Shown: in pieces, positions 45,382-54,504 of the stretch | Layout of the letters: the number at the start of each line of letters is the position of its first letter | Numbering within the stretch: position 1 is the first letter of the stretch | NCBI RefSeq assembly: GCF_000023705.1 | Contig: NC_012968.1 | Span: 1,488,001-1,552,000 of the forward strand | Length of the DNA stretch: 64,000 nucleotides | Reading direction: 5' to 3' | Source of the DNA: Methylotenera mobilis JLW8 | GTDB taxonomy: Bacteria; Pseudomonadota; Gammaproteobacteria; Burkholderiales; Methylophilaceae | Made by a program: the position numbers and the translations under genes | Notes under the pieces: generated by a model | What the model was told of the DNA's origin: nothing | Databases searched by the model: none | What the model saw: only the letters and a program-made list of their open reading frames with translations

Positions 45382-46704
45382 TTAATCGTGGGCAAAATAA
45401 TTGTTCCAAGCCCAATCCAGCAACTCTCTACTCATAATTGCCGGTTTACCTTCATATCGTGCGATATCTCTTAGCTGCTCCAATATATCTCTAGGAATAC
45501 AGGCAAACAGCGGTCTACCTGTTTTGTAATGATGTTCGTGCAACAGGTAATTAAAGCCTTCTTCACTGAAAGGAATATTAATTTCTTCGCAAACCTGTTG
45601 TGCAATTACGCGATATTCATCTTCACTTAATGGCCCAACATAAATTTTGTAACCAAGCCTGCGTAAAAACGCCTCATCGGTCAGTTTGCTGGGGGCTAAA
45701 TTAGTGGAGAACACCACAATCACATCAAATGGCAACATGAATTTTTTGCCGGTATGCAGGGCTAGGTAGTCCACATGGCGGTCTAACGGCACAATCCAGC
45801 GATTCATAATATCGACAGCAGGTGTCAATTGACGACCAAGGTCATCAATAATCAATAACCCGTTATTGGCTTTTACTTGTGGTGGGGCCTGATAAAAGCG
45901 AGCGCTCTCGTCAAAATCCAAATCCAGCATGGATAGCGTCAATTCACCGCCGGTTTTAATCACAGGGCGGTGGCATGTTACCCACCGCTGATCAGACAAT
46001 ACCCGACGATCCAACCCCAGCCCACCAACTTCATCGGCTGGCACAGACGGGCGATGAGTAAGCGGATCAAACACCTGTATCACTTCGTTATCCACCACGA
46101 TGGCATGTGGTATCGCCACATCACCAGAAAGCAACTTAGCTAGATGCTCAGCAATAAATGTTTTACCGCTGCCAGCAGGCCCATATACAAAGATTGCTCG
46201 ACCTGAGTTCATGGCAGCGCCAAACTGTTTGAGCAGCCCTTCTTTAATCACTAAGCCATCAAAAATTTCTAATAACTGTGGCCTAGTCACATGCATATTG
46301 GTAATGGACTGCTGACGCACTTGCTTGATGTAAGCCAGCAGACTGACTGGAGCAGCGCCTACATATTGATTTTTACGTAGGTAATCTTCAGCCCGCAATC
46401 TGCCTAACTCAGTTAGATTATAGGCAATCGCAGTTTCTGCCTCGCTACTACGTACAGCCTCGCACATGCGCTCTGTCCGCATAAAGGCAAGCAATGGCTC
46501 AAGTACTGCAACTGGAAGTTTTGCGTAAGAAACCAGATCCATCAATCGCATCTGGCCGCGTAAGAATAGCGCTTTTGTTAATAGCTCTACGATGAATTGG
46601 AAACCCAGGCCTGTTTCTTCAATAGTACTCGGCTGCATAGGCACCAAGGTATGGCGGCGTTCCTCATGCGCTTCTTTCTTATATTCTGTCATGCCTATTG
46701 TCAT
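45382..46704 (-). CDS. AAA+ ATPase encoded inside the Tad locus
   Basis: 440 residues. The N-terminal 150 residues look like a winged-helix or MarR-like part (FIVELLTKALFLRGQMRLMDLVSYAKLPVAVLEPLLAFMR; AYNLTELGRLRAEDYL). The AAA+ core follows with Walker A VYGPAGSGKTFIAEHLA, Walker B GLLIIDDLG, sensor-1-like VIVVFSTNLAPSKL and an arginine-rich FLRRLGYKI. It differs from TadA (type II/IV secretion ATPase) and TadZ (ParA type), so this locus encodes a third ATPase. Its position between prepilin peptidase and cpaB suggests a role in Tad regulation or assembly. No clear ribosome-binding site precedes either candidate ATG (46704 or 46692). Confidence 0.82.
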   Translation of the reverse strand: MTIGMTEYKKEAHEERRHTLVPMQPSTIEETGLGFQFIVELLTKALFLRGQMRLMDLVSYAKLPVAVLEPLLAFMRTERMCEAVRSSEAETAIAYNLTELGRLRAEDYLRKNQYVGAAPVSLLAYIKQVRQQSITNMHVTRPQLLEIFDGLVIKEGLLKQFGAAMNSGRAIFVYGPAGSGKTFIAEHLAKLLSGDVAIPHAIVVDNEVIQVFDPLTHRPSVPADEVGGLGLDRRVLSDQRWVTCHRPVIKTGGELTLSMLDLDFDESARFYQAPPQVKANNGLLIIDDLGRQLTPAVDIMNRWIVPLDRHVDYLALHTGKKFMLPFDVIVVFSTNLAPSKLTDEAFLRRLGYKIYVGPLSEDEYRVIAQQVCEEINIPFSEEGFNYLLHEHHYKTGRPLFACIPRDILEQLRDIARYEGKPAIMSRELLDWAWNNYFAHD

Positions 46705-46870
46705 GATTCAATTCACTTTTTCGGTTAGTTTTATTTGTTTATTCTTGTATTATCTTTTTCTTACTAGGGTTTACACCCTCACTTAACCAATACGTAAACT
46801 TACATAAATAGCGCTTATTCACTCTCCATGAAACTGACTCATGAACACCTACCCATAATCAATACCACCA

Positions 46871-47446
46871 CTACAAGTACAAGCGCTGCCAAATCAAGTA
46901 AGTAAAGGTGCCTAAAGTAATCGCCAACGCATAAGGCAACTTTCTTACTGAAACTGGTAAATCGTTCATCAACGGTGCTTGTCCTATACTTAACTTAACA
47001 GCACTACCGTAAAAAATGAGCTTAACGTTTTGCAACATAGCGCCGAGCTGTTTTGACCACATTGTCACCAATAACGCCATTACTCCACCAGCAACTAATG
47101 TAGCTAACACAGCACCCAATACATCATTGGGACCAATAAAAGTCCCCACCATCCCCATCAACTTAACATCGCCAGCACCCATGGCTCTCAATAGATACAG
47201 TGGTAAAAACACCGCCATTGCTACAGCCAATCCTTTTAGTGCCGCCAACCAACCCAAAGCCCCTGGAACCTGTGAGTTAAATCCCAAGCCTTCAGGTAAT
47301 AATCCATTTAGAACTAATCCTATAAACACGCCAACTAGCACTAATTTGTTTGAGATACGATGGCTATTAACATCTTGTTTAGCTGCCAACAACAGCAACA
47401 CCAACATTGGTGCTAACGCTAATAATCCCATTAGTTTCGGCGTCAT
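46871..47446 (-). CDS. tadV: Flp prepilin peptidase (TadV/CpaA)
   Basis: About 191 residues, almost entirely membrane-embedded with six hydrophobic segments. The two catalytic aspartates of this aspartic peptidase family are in AKQDVNSHRISNK and in MGAGDVKLMG. It cleaves the leader of Flp and the TadE/F pseudopilins. The ATG at 47446 is preferred to a TTG eleven codons upstream because the hydrophobic start then begins normally. It lies 152 bp after flp; that gap holds a long inverted repeat. Confidence 0.9.
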   Translation of the reverse strand: MTPKLMGLLALAPMLVLLLLAAKQDVNSHRISNKLVLVGVFIGLVLNGLLPEGLGFNSQVPGALGWLAALKGLAVAMAVFLPLYLLRAMGAGDVKLMGMVGTFIGPNDVLGAVLATLVAGGVMALLVTMWSKQLGAMLQNVKLIFYGSAVKLSIGQAPLMNDLPVSVRKLPYALAITLGTFTYLIWQRLYL

Positions 47447-47498
47447 TTTTATTTCTCTTTCGTTAAGTCGTGCAAACAACCGATAGCGGTCAGCAACC

Positions 47499-47573
47499 GT
47501 GGTCTTGATTAATGTCGGCTATCACCCTTGTAGCTGTTAATAGCAAGCAAGCCAGACAGCACATCAAGACCAC
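47499..47573 (-). repeat. Intercistronic inverted repeat between flp and tadV
   Basis: GTGGTCTTGAT (47499-47509) and ATCAAGACCAC (47563-47573) are perfect 11-bp complements around a 53-base loop, in which GCTAT (47518-47522) and ATAGC (47540-47544) can pair again. In the flp transcript this could terminate most transcription or protect the flp message, giving more pilin than machine proteins. Confidence 0.65.
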
Positions 47574-47598
47574 AATCGCCTTCCTATACTGTTATCCA

Positions 47599-47793
47599 CT
47601 AAGGACAAGCAACAGGAGCACCACCTAGGGCAGTTGCAACAGATCTGAAGGTTTCACAAACACGAGTACCTGTTGTGGTCACTGCAGCGATAATCACGAC
47701 TGCAATCAATGCCGCAATCAATGCATACTCAATAGCAGTAACGCCCTCTTCATCGTTAATAAAACGCTGTACACCTAAATATAGCTTTTTCAT
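47599..47793 (-). CDS. flp: Flp/Fap-type major pilin
   Basis: 64 residues. After a short leader (KKLYLGVQRFINDEEG) comes the Flp signature VTAIEYALIAALIAVVIIAAV, with the cleavage Gly, the +5 Glu and adjacent Tyr. The mature part ends in a short tail with two cysteines (RVCETF and PVACP), which could form a disulfide loop. AAGGAG stands before the ATG. It is the first gene of the Tad operon, read away from the divergent sensor kinase gene 279 bp off; no promoter motif is convincing in that gap. Confidence 0.95.
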   Translation of the reverse strand: MKKLYLGVQRFINDEEGVTAIEYALIAALIAVVIIAAVTTTGTRVCETFRSVATALGGAPVACP

Positions 47794-48072
47794 TTTAAAA
47801 CTCCTTGTTATTGAAAAACACCTTGTACAAAACTACAATCGCTTACTGCTCTTGCGTTTTTTCACCTTGCGGGTCGATTCCCTTAGTGCTTATTATTCTT
47901 TTATCAGCTTGATTCCTTTGCCGATATGCGTAATCTACTGCAATTAATTGACGACTTATATACGAGCGAACCCTTAGTCTATTGGGAGTATTAGAGGCAC
48001 ACACACCCGTTTACTTTTAATCTATAATCGTTGACATAGCCGTGTTAAATTTGTCTTGTTAAAGGACTTTTC

Positions 48073-49584
48073 TTGGCGCATCCATTACAAAGCTTAAGCT
48101 TTCAATCGCTGTTTGATGCAGTAGCAGACGCTATGTTGCTCATTACTGACACTGGCATAATTACTGAAGCCAACGCAGCAGCACTCTCACTCTTAGGCTA
48201 CACAGCTAAAGAGATTGCCGGCCTCAAAGTTGAAGTGCTCGTGCCCGAGCGCTATCGAGCCCAGCATCTTAAACACCGAACAAAATTCATACGAAACCCT
48301 GAAAAACGCCCTATGGGTAGTGGTAACGAACTTTCTGTATTAACGAAAGACGGTAAAGAACTAGAGGTAGATATCGGCCTTAGTCCAATCAGCTATCAAG
48401 AAAAATCCTACACATTAGTCACTTTTTACACGGTAGCTAAGCGCAAAAGCGTAGAGCAAGCCCTACGGATTAGTGAAGAAAGCTTAAGGCTAGCAAAAAA
48501 AGCAGCTGGACTTGTTGCTTTTGATTTTGATGCTGATCTTAAAATGCGTGACACAAATGAACAATTGCTCGCATATTGGGGCGCAGAGCAAGCCAACATA
48601 GAGCAAAAATCAGAAAAAATCGATATCGTTGCTGTACCTATCATTCATCCAGAGGACAGTGCGATTAGAGCATCAGCTATCCGCCACGCGACAGACCCAG
48701 GAGGCAATGGTGAACTCAAGGTAGAGTACCGTATCATTAACCCGGTTACTGGTGACTTGCGTTGGGTATCAGCCACAGGGCGTGCGCACTTTAGGGATGG
48801 GCACGCTACCAGACTACTAGGCGTAGTAAGAGATATTACTGAGCAAAAAATACTCGAAAAAAAACTACAAGACCAGCACGCAGAAACCGAAACACTGTTT
48901 GCCAAAGAGGTGGCAACACAAACCGCCTCCGCCATTGCACATGAAATAAACCAGCCATTAACAGCCATTTCGGCTTACAGCGAAGTTGCATTGCACGCAT
49001 TAAAACAAAAAGTCATCGACTCAGTCAGCCTGAAACGTGCACTTGAGGGCTGTGTGGCACAAGCACAGCGTGCTGGCAGCAGCCTGCATGAGCTACTTTC
49101 ATTTCTGCATAAAGGTGAGATGACACGAGAGCAGTTGGATGTTAACAATGTCGTCAAAGAGGCGCTTGTCATAGCAAAAAGTTACGGTTACTCTGATTTC
49201 CATCCCGTACTGGAATTAGAAAGTAATATAAAACCCGTGTTAGGTAACAAAACACAAGTGCTAAAAATACTGGTCAACCTATTAAGAAACGCTGTAGAAG
49301 CAATGCGTGAGGCAGAAATAGCATCCTCTGAAATCAGCATTACTGTGCGCACTAACGCAAATATCAATATGGCGCATGTGTCGGTACAGGATGTTGGGCC
49401 GGGCTTAAACTATGAAGTTGCGAAACATATTTTTGAGCCATTTTTTACAACAAAACCTAAAGGAATTGGTATGGGGCTTGCCATTAGCCGAAGTCTGGCG
49501 GAAGCTAATGGCGGACAGCTCTGGTTGGATCCTGATGCAAAACTAGGCGCAACTTTTCACTTCACACTCCCATTCGCACCATGA
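48073..49584 (+). CDS. Soluble PAS-PAS histidine kinase (FixL/DctB-like)
   Basis: 503 residues with no membrane segment. PAS 1 at about 8-125 (FDAVADAMLLITDTGIITEANAAALSLLGYT; GNELSVLTKDGKELEVDIGLSPI), PAS 2 at about 135-265 (ending RLLGVVRDITEQK), HisKA with His290 in SAIAHEINQPLTAIS, and HATPase with NLLRNAVEAM, DVGPGLN and GIGMGLAISRS. The PAS domains may sense oxygen, redox or another small ligand; a heme pocket cannot be judged by eye. The start is TTG at 48073, six bases after AAAGGA. A FixJ-type regulator overlaps its end by four bases, forming a pair. Confidence 0.9.
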   Translation: MAHPLQSLSFQSLFDAVADAMLLITDTGIITEANAAALSLLGYTAKEIAGLKVEVLVPERYRAQHLKHRTKFIRNPEKRPMGSGNELSVLTKDGKELEVDIGLSPISYQEKSYTLVTFYTVAKRKSVEQALRISEESLRLAKKAAGLVAFDFDADLKMRDTNEQLLAYWGAEQANIEQKSEKIDIVAVPIIHPEDSAIRASAIRHATDPGGNGELKVEYRIINPVTGDLRWVSATGRAHFRDGHATRLLGVVRDITEQKILEKKLQDQHAETETLFAKEVATQTASAIAHEINQPLTAISAYSEVALHALKQKVIDSVSLKRALEGCVAQAQRAGSSLHELLSFLHKGEMTREQLDVNNVVKEALVIAKSYGYSDFHPVLELESNIKPVLGNKTQVLKILVNLLRNAVEAMREAEIASSEISITVRTNANINMAHVSVQDVGPGLNYEVAKHIFEPFFTTKPKGIGMGLAISRSLAEANGGQLWLDPDAKLGATFHFTLPFAP

Positions 49585-50198
49585 AAACCACACCTCCTAC
49601 CGTGTATATTATTGATGACGAGCATGCGATTCGTGACTCATTGACGCTAATGATTGCGCAAGAGAACATTCCCGTCATGGCATTTGAAAACGCACAGTCC
49701 TTTTTAAATGTTTGCCCACAAGAGTGTTCAGGCTGCGCAATTGTTGATTACAGAATGCCGGAAATGGATGGGCTAGAACTGCAAGCTGAACTAGCTAAGC
49801 GCGACATTAACCTGCCCATTATCTTTTTAACAGGCCATGGCAATATTCCAACCAGTGTAAAAGCAATGAAAGCTGGCGCCATTGATTTTCTAACCAAGCC
49901 GGTCCGACGTGAAAAACTAATCAGCGTGGTGATGGCCGCCATGATCGAGTCAGAAAAAACACACGCCGAAAACGCCAGCTACAAAGAGGCAGTAAAATGC
50001 ATAGCAAGCCTAACCGAGCGAGAGTACGACGTTATGCTGCTGGCGATTCAAGGGCACCACAACAAAGATATAGCACGTCAGCTTGGGATTAGTCACCGCA
50101 CTGTAGAAATCCACAAATCTAATATCATGCATAAAACTGGGGCAAATCACGTGCTGGACTTAGCGCGCATCGCCCATAAAAGCGGCCTAAAAGAGTGA
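49581..50198 (+). CDS. FixJ-type response regulator
   Basis: 205 residues. A receiver domain (IIDDE at 11-15, phospho-acceptor Asp56 in CAIVDYRMPEMDG, Lys in FLTKPVRREKL) and a LuxR-type helix-turn-helix (LTEREYDVMLLAIQGHHNKDIARQLGISHRTVEIHKSNIMHKTG). The ATG overlaps the kinase stop (ATGA), so the pair is co-translated. Probable targets by position are the nitroreductase/stress genes downstream and the divergent Tad operon; the sequence does not prove either. Confidence 0.92.
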   Translation: MKTTPPTVYIIDDEHAIRDSLTLMIAQENIPVMAFENAQSFLNVCPQECSGCAIVDYRMPEMDGLELQAELAKRDINLPIIFLTGHGNIPTSVKAMKAGAIDFLTKPVRREKLISVVMAAMIESEKTHAENASYKEAVKCIASLTEREYDVMLLAIQGHHNKDIARQLGISHRTVEIHKSNIMHKTGANHVLDLARIAHKSGLKE

Positions 50199-50377
50199 GT
50201 CCAGGCTTGTTTTCTACTTAAGTTGACACTTTAATTTTAGTCCTTAAATTTTAGGCTTACGCTCCGCAATTTAAGTCGCTACCTATGTAGGCACAACAAT
50301 AGACATCTAAGTGCGCTCCTACCACTTATTTTATACGTGTTCGCGCGGATTACTTAATGCATTTATTCTTGGTAATG

Positions 50378-50387
50378 TGTTCGAACA
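50378..50387. promoter_or_regulatory. Palindrome upstream of the nitroreductase gene
   Basis: TGTTCGAACA is a perfect 10-bp palindrome 47 bp before the nitroreductase ATG, a usual place for an operator. It is short and may be chance. Confidence 0.3.
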
Positions 50388-50433
50388 AACACTAAAACAC
50401 AGAATATCAGAATGATTATTGGGAGTATGTAAA

Positions 50434-51030
50434 ATGGCAGTGCTCGAAGTAGAAATGAGCCTTTACGAAGCCATATTAGCTAGGCGCTCCGTACGTAGCT
50501 TCACCACACAAAAGCTAGATAAGGAAACGATTCCAAGCTTACTTGAAGCAGCCATACGTGCGCCTACAGCTATGCATATAGAGCCTTGGGCTTTTGTCAT
50601 CATACAAGGTAAAAAGATACTGAAAGAACTATCTGATCAAATCAAAGTAATGCTAGTCACACACACACAATCAGAACAACAACAGCCCTCAGTTAAGTTT
50701 TTTGAGCAATTAATTAAACAAGATTTTAATATTTTCTATAACGCTAGCACGTTAATTTTAATTTGCAGTAACACTAGTTTAACTGCATCTGAAGCAGACT
50801 GTTGGTTAGCAGCTGAGAACCTTATTTTAGCAGCATGTGCCATGGGGCTAGGTACTTGCATCATTGGCTGTGCTGCACCTGTTTTAAATTTATCTGAGAT
50901 CAAAACTAAGCTAGGAATTGCTAGTGAGTTTACAGTGGTTGCCCCCATTATTGTTGGCCACCCTAGCGACACGCCAGTGCGCAGCCCACGTAAACACCCT
51001 AAGGTTTTATCCAATATTCAAACCAACTAA
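50434..51030 (+). CDS. Nitroreductase family protein
   Basis: About 198 residues of the FMN-dependent nitroreductase fold. Typical motifs: YEAILARRSVRSFTTQKL at the N-terminus (FMN phosphate-binding RRSVR), LLEAAIRAPTAMHIEPWAFVII, and the C-terminal GLGTCIIGCAA and IIVGHPSD. The ATG at 50434 has GGGAG eight bases upstream; an earlier TTG is rejected. It is followed by genes for a universal stress protein and a CBS-pair protein and may belong to the same stress response. The natural electron acceptor is unknown. Confidence 0.88.
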   Translation: MAVLEVEMSLYEAILARRSVRSFTTQKLDKETIPSLLEAAIRAPTAMHIEPWAFVIIQGKKILKELSDQIKVMLVTHTQSEQQQPSVKFFEQLIKQDFNIFYNASTLILICSNTSLTASEADCWLAAENLILAACAMGLGTCIIGCAAPVLNLSEIKTKLGIASEFTVVAPIIVGHPSDTPVRSPRKHPKVLSNIQTN

Positions 51031-51107
51031 GTATATAAAATTTATTCTACATGGTGAGTAACTCATATTTACCATACTTGATGCGAATGGAGAGGATGTG
51101 AATAACA

Positions 51108-51554
51108 ATGTACAAACAAATTCTCTGCCCGGTAGATGGAAGCAAAACCTCAAACTATGGCATGCTGGAGGCAATTAATATTGCCAAAGTCCATCATGCA
51201 AAAGTTAGGTTTTTTCATGTAGTTGATACCTACTTCCCCATTTTAGATGCCAATGGCGACTTCAATGTACTTTACCTAGCCGACATTCAGCGTAGCCAAG
51301 GTGAAAAGATACTGAAAGCCGCTGAAGATATCGCACTCCAATCTGAAGTATCAGTTGAAAGTGTCATCGTAGAAAGCATAGGCGAACGTGTATCAACACT
51401 GATTATTAAACAAGTAGAAGAGTGGCCGGCAGATTTAATCGTGATGGGGACGCACGGGTTACGCGGTTTTGCACGCTTTATGATGGGCAGCGATGCCGAT
51501 GCCGTGGTTAAGCAAAGTCATGTACCGGTACTACTGGTTAAAACAAATACGTAG
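51108..51554 (+). CDS. Universal stress protein (UspA family, ATP-binding type)
   Basis: 148 residues in a single Usp domain. The start ILCPVDGSKTSNYGMLEAINIAK and the ATP-binding loop MGTHGLRGFARFMMGSDADAVV (G-x2-G-x9-G-S) are both intact, then VPVLLVKT. GAGAGGA precedes the ATG with a rather long spacing. It lies 77 bp after the nitroreductase gene and 77 bp before the CBS gene on the same strand. Usp proteins accumulate under growth arrest, energy shortage or low oxygen. Confidence 0.93.
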   Translation: MYKQILCPVDGSKTSNYGMLEAINIAKVHHAKVRFFHVVDTYFPILDANGDFNVLYLADIQRSQGEKILKAAEDIALQSEVSVESVIVESIGERVSTLIIKQVEEWPADLIVMGTHGLRGFARFMMGSDADAVVKQSHVPVLLVKTNT

Positions 51555-51631
51555 CTGAAAAAGACACATAAATTAAAACAAATATATAGCCGATTTAACC
51601 TTTAAAAATACTTAAAATAAAGGAATCTATC

Positions 51632-52081
51632 ATGACTATCCGTGCCATTTGCAACCATGAAGTCATCACAGTAAAAGAAGATGCAACGGTATTTGAAGCA
51701 GCGCAATTAATGCGCAATCATCATGTGGGTGATGTAGTTGTAGTCGAAGAAAATCAGGGAAAATTAATCCCAGTTGGCATCGTGACCGACAGGGACTTAG
51801 TGATAGAGGTAGTGGCAACCGCGTTGGACTGCAAAGTGATCACCGTGAGTGATATTATGGTTAGGCACCTATCCGTTGTAGAAGAAAGTGCTAGCGTATT
51901 TGAAACCATACAATCCATGACATCAAAAGGCGTAAGAAGACTGCCGACTGTGGACGGCACAGGTGTACTCACTGGTATCGTCACGCTAGATGATTTATTG
52001 GTATTACTCTCAAAAGAAATGGGAACACTCACCAAACTCATCTCACGCGAACTTAAAAATGAGGCCTCAACTAGACGTTAG
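51632..52081 (+). CDS. CBS-pair domain protein
   Basis: 149 residues made of two CBS motifs (first about 8-65 with HHVGDVVVVEE and PVGIVTDRDLVIEV; second about 75-130 with MTSKGVRRLPTVDGTGVLTGIVTLDDLL). CBS pairs bind adenosine nucleotides such as AMP or ATP and act as energy sensors. AAAGGA precedes the ATG. The cluster nitroreductase-Usp-CBS resembles, in composition, members of the hypoxia (DosR) regulon of mycobacteria, where the CBS member is Hrp1. Confidence 0.9.
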   Translation: MTIRAICNHEVITVKEDATVFEAAQLMRNHHVGDVVVVEENQGKLIPVGIVTDRDLVIEVVATALDCKVITVSDIMVRHLSVVEESASVFETIQSMTSKGVRRLPTVDGTGVLTGIVTLDDLLVLLSKEMGTLTKLISRELKNEASTRR

Positions 52082-52210
52082 CCGGCCCTAATCTAGGAAG
52101 TCACAAGCACCAGTTTGCACGGCATATTATGGCTGAGCAGATATCCGTTTTAACGAGTTCACGCAGATTTAAGGTAAAATAGCGCCTTTAAAAATCAAAC
52201 CGAACAAAAC

Positions 52211-53785
52211 ATGTCATTGCTTCAAGACGAAATCTCCCGCCGCCGTACTTTTGCGATTATTTCCCACCCCGATGCTGGTAAAACCACACTCACCGAAAAA
52301 CTGCTTTGGTTCGGTGGTGCGATTCAGGTAGCAGGCGAGGTACGCGGCCGCAAGGCAGCTCGTCATGCAACATCTGACTGGATGGAACTTGAGAAGCAAC
52401 GTGGTATTTCCGTCACCTCATCTGTGATGCAGTTCCCTTACCGCGAGCACATGATTAACTTGCTCGATACCCCTGGCCATGATGACTTCTCTGAAGATAC
52501 TTATCGTACATTAACCGCAGTGGATTCTGCGGTGATGGTAATTGACTCCGTCAACGGTGTAGAAGCACAAACCATTAAGCTATTAAACGTGTGCCGTATG
52601 CGTGATACGCCTATCGTCACCTTTATCAATAAGCTAGACCGTGAAAGCCGCGCCCCGATTGAATTACTAGATGAAATTGAAACTACGCTAGGCATGGAGT
52701 GTGCGCCGATGACATGGCCTATCGGCATGGGTAAAACTTTCCGTGGCGTTTATCATTTGTACAATGATGAAATCTCATTCTTTGACCCACGCGCAGAAAA
52801 AGGCACATCTGAAACCATCAAAGGCCTAGATAACCCACGCCTTGATGAGCTGCTAGGCCTACAGGCTGAAGAGCTACGCATTGATATTGAATTGGTGCGT
52901 GGTGCATCTCATGAGTTTAATAAAGATCGTTACCTAGATGGTAAACAAACACCAGTGTTCTTTGGCTCTGCCATTAACAACTTTGGTGTGCAATCATTGC
53001 TGGATGCAGTGGTAGATTTATCGCCAGCACCACAATCACGCAATACGGCTAGCCGTCCGGTAGAAGCCAATGAAGGCAAGTTTTCTGGCTTTGTATTCAA
53101 AATTCAGGCGAATATGGACCCGAAACACCGTGACCGCATTGCGTTTTTACGCGTGTGTTCAGGCCGCTTTGAGCGTGGCATGAAGGTCAAACAGGTTGCC
53201 ACCGGCAAAACATTGAGCGTGAATAACGCCATCACTTTTATGGCACAAGACCGCACCACCATGGATGAAGCCTACTCTGGCGACATTATCGGCATTCCTA
53301 ACCATGGCACAGTGAAATTAGGCGACACCTTTACTGAAGGCGAGAACCTTAAATTCACTGGCATTCCATCATTTGCACCAGAGTTTTTCCGCCGCGCGCG
53401 CATTAAAAACCCGATGAAGATGAAACAGTTGCAAATCGGTCTAAAACAGTTAGCAGAAGAAGGCGCTGCTCAGTTGTTCCGCCCGCTGCTGTCAAACGAC
53501 CTGATTTTAGGTGCGGTTGGTATGTTGCAGTTTGAAGTGGTTGCCCATCGTTTAGAGCATGAATATAGCGTGGATATGGTGTTTGAACCATACGATTGCT
53601 ACACAGCACGCTGGTTACGCGGCTCTGATGCAGATTTAAAAGCAATTGCAGATAAATATGGCTTTAACGTAGCTTTAGATGGTGCTGATGATTATGTGTA
53701 CTTAGCGCCTAACCGCGTTAATCTGCAAATGGCACAAGAGCGCTACCCAGATATTCAATTCTTGGAAACGCGTGAAATAGCCTAA
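52211..53785 (+). CDS. prfC: Peptide chain release factor 3
   Basis: A 524-residue translational GTPase that recycles RF1/RF2 from the ribosome. GTPase motifs: G1 [17 protein letters not shown]3 [15 protein letters not shown]4 INKLDRES; the RF3-type insertion [31 protein letters not shown] and the C-terminal domain ELLRPL-like region ([31 protein letters not shown]) match the family. Length is usual. It appears to be a single-gene unit after the CBS gene. Confidence 0.97.
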   Translation: MSLLQDEISRRRTFAIISHPDAGKTTLTEKLLWFGGAIQVAGEVRGRKAARHATSDWMELEKQRGISVTSSVMQFPYREHMINLLDTPGHDDFSEDTYRTLTAVDSAVMVIDSVNGVEAQTIKLLNVCRMRDTPIVTFINKLDRESRAPIELLDEIETTLGMECAPMTWPIGMGKTFRGVYHLYNDEISFFDPRAEKGTSETIKGLDNPRLDELLGLQAEELRIDIELVRGASHEFNKDRYLDGKQTPVFFGSAINNFGVQSLLDAVVDLSPAPQSRNTASRPVEANEGKFSGFVFKIQANMDPKHRDRIAFLRVCSGRFERGMKVKQVATGKTLSVNNAITFMAQDRTTMDEAYSGDIIGIPNHGTVKLGDTFTEGENLKFTGIPSFAPEFFRRARIKNPMKMKQLQIGLKQLAEEGAAQLFRPLLSNDLILGAVGMLQFEVVAHRLEHEYSVDMVFEPYDCYTARWLRGSDADLKAIADKYGFNVALDGADDYVYLAPNRVNLQMAQERYPDIQFLETREIA

Positions 53786-53824
53786 TCGCAAACGTATTAG
53801 CTGATAACAAAACAATAGTTTAAC

Positions 53825-53873
53825 GATGAGATAGCGATGAGATAGCGATGATATAAATAAGCGCCATCTCATC
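53825..53873 (+). repeat. Short tandem repeat and hairpin after prfC
   Basis: GATGAGATAGC is repeated in tandem (53825-53835 and 53836-53846) and followed by a partial third copy. ATCTCATC at 53866-53873 can pair with either GATGAGAT. It may end prfC transcription, although no T run follows. Confidence 0.4.
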
Positions 53874-53906
53874 ATTGATTGTAGCTCTATAGGAAAGTGC
53901 AAGCTC

Positions 53907-54308
53907 ATGACATTGTGCCCATGCGATAGCGGGAAACCTTATCAGCACTGCTGTGAGATTTATCATCTTGGCACCCCTGCCCCCAATGCAGAAGCACTGA
54001 TGCGCTCACGTTACAGCGCTTATGCACTTGCAACGCAGCATGCCAACTTAAGAGATTACCTACTGCAAACTTGGCACCCAGATACGCGGCCTGCACAGCT
54101 GAACTTAGAGGGTGAAGACGCTATAAAATGGCTGGGCTTGCAAGTAAAAAGTCATCAAACCATAGATGTAGACAATGCAATAGTCAGCTTCGTTGCACGC
54201 TATAAATATGCCAACAATCTAGGCGGCAAAGCAGAAAGGCTGCAGGAAACCAGCCGTTTTAAACGTATTGAAAATTGCTGGTTTTATCTGGACGGTGATT
54301 ATCAGTAA
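53907..54308 (+). CDS. YchJ-family (UPF0225) SEC-C-motif protein
   Basis: 133 residues. The N-terminal CPCDSGKPYQHCC is a SEC-C-like zinc motif, followed by a segment typical of the YchJ family (APNAEALMRSRYSAYALATQHANLRDYLLQTWHPDTRP) and a core resembling an NTF2-like fold (VSFVARYK, FKRIENCWFYLDGD). The function of the family is unsettled. GGAAAG lies upstream of the ATG. It is a normal short member and follows prfC by 121 bp. Confidence 0.85.
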   Translation: MTLCPCDSGKPYQHCCEIYHLGTPAPNAEALMRSRYSAYALATQHANLRDYLLQTWHPDTRPAQLNLEGEDAIKWLGLQVKSHQTIDVDNAIVSFVARYKYANNLGGKAERLQETSRFKRIENCWFYLDGDYQ

Positions 54309-54504
54309 GCTAGAACGCGCAGCGCACTTGAGTATCACTGCTAAATCCAGCTTGCTGAAGCTAACAACACCTTATCAAAGTCACACAACCGTCATTAACG
54401 TGACATAAAAGCGTCACCCCAGCTTCATATTCCCACACTAAGATGCACCACATCAGCTCTTACCCCATTTAAAGCAATGGCAGAGCCCACATGAGATCAA
54501 CATC

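Noticed and set aside
47794-48072. Search for a sigma-54 promoter before flp
   Set aside because: No GG/GC pair with the required ten-base spacing was found in the right orientation.
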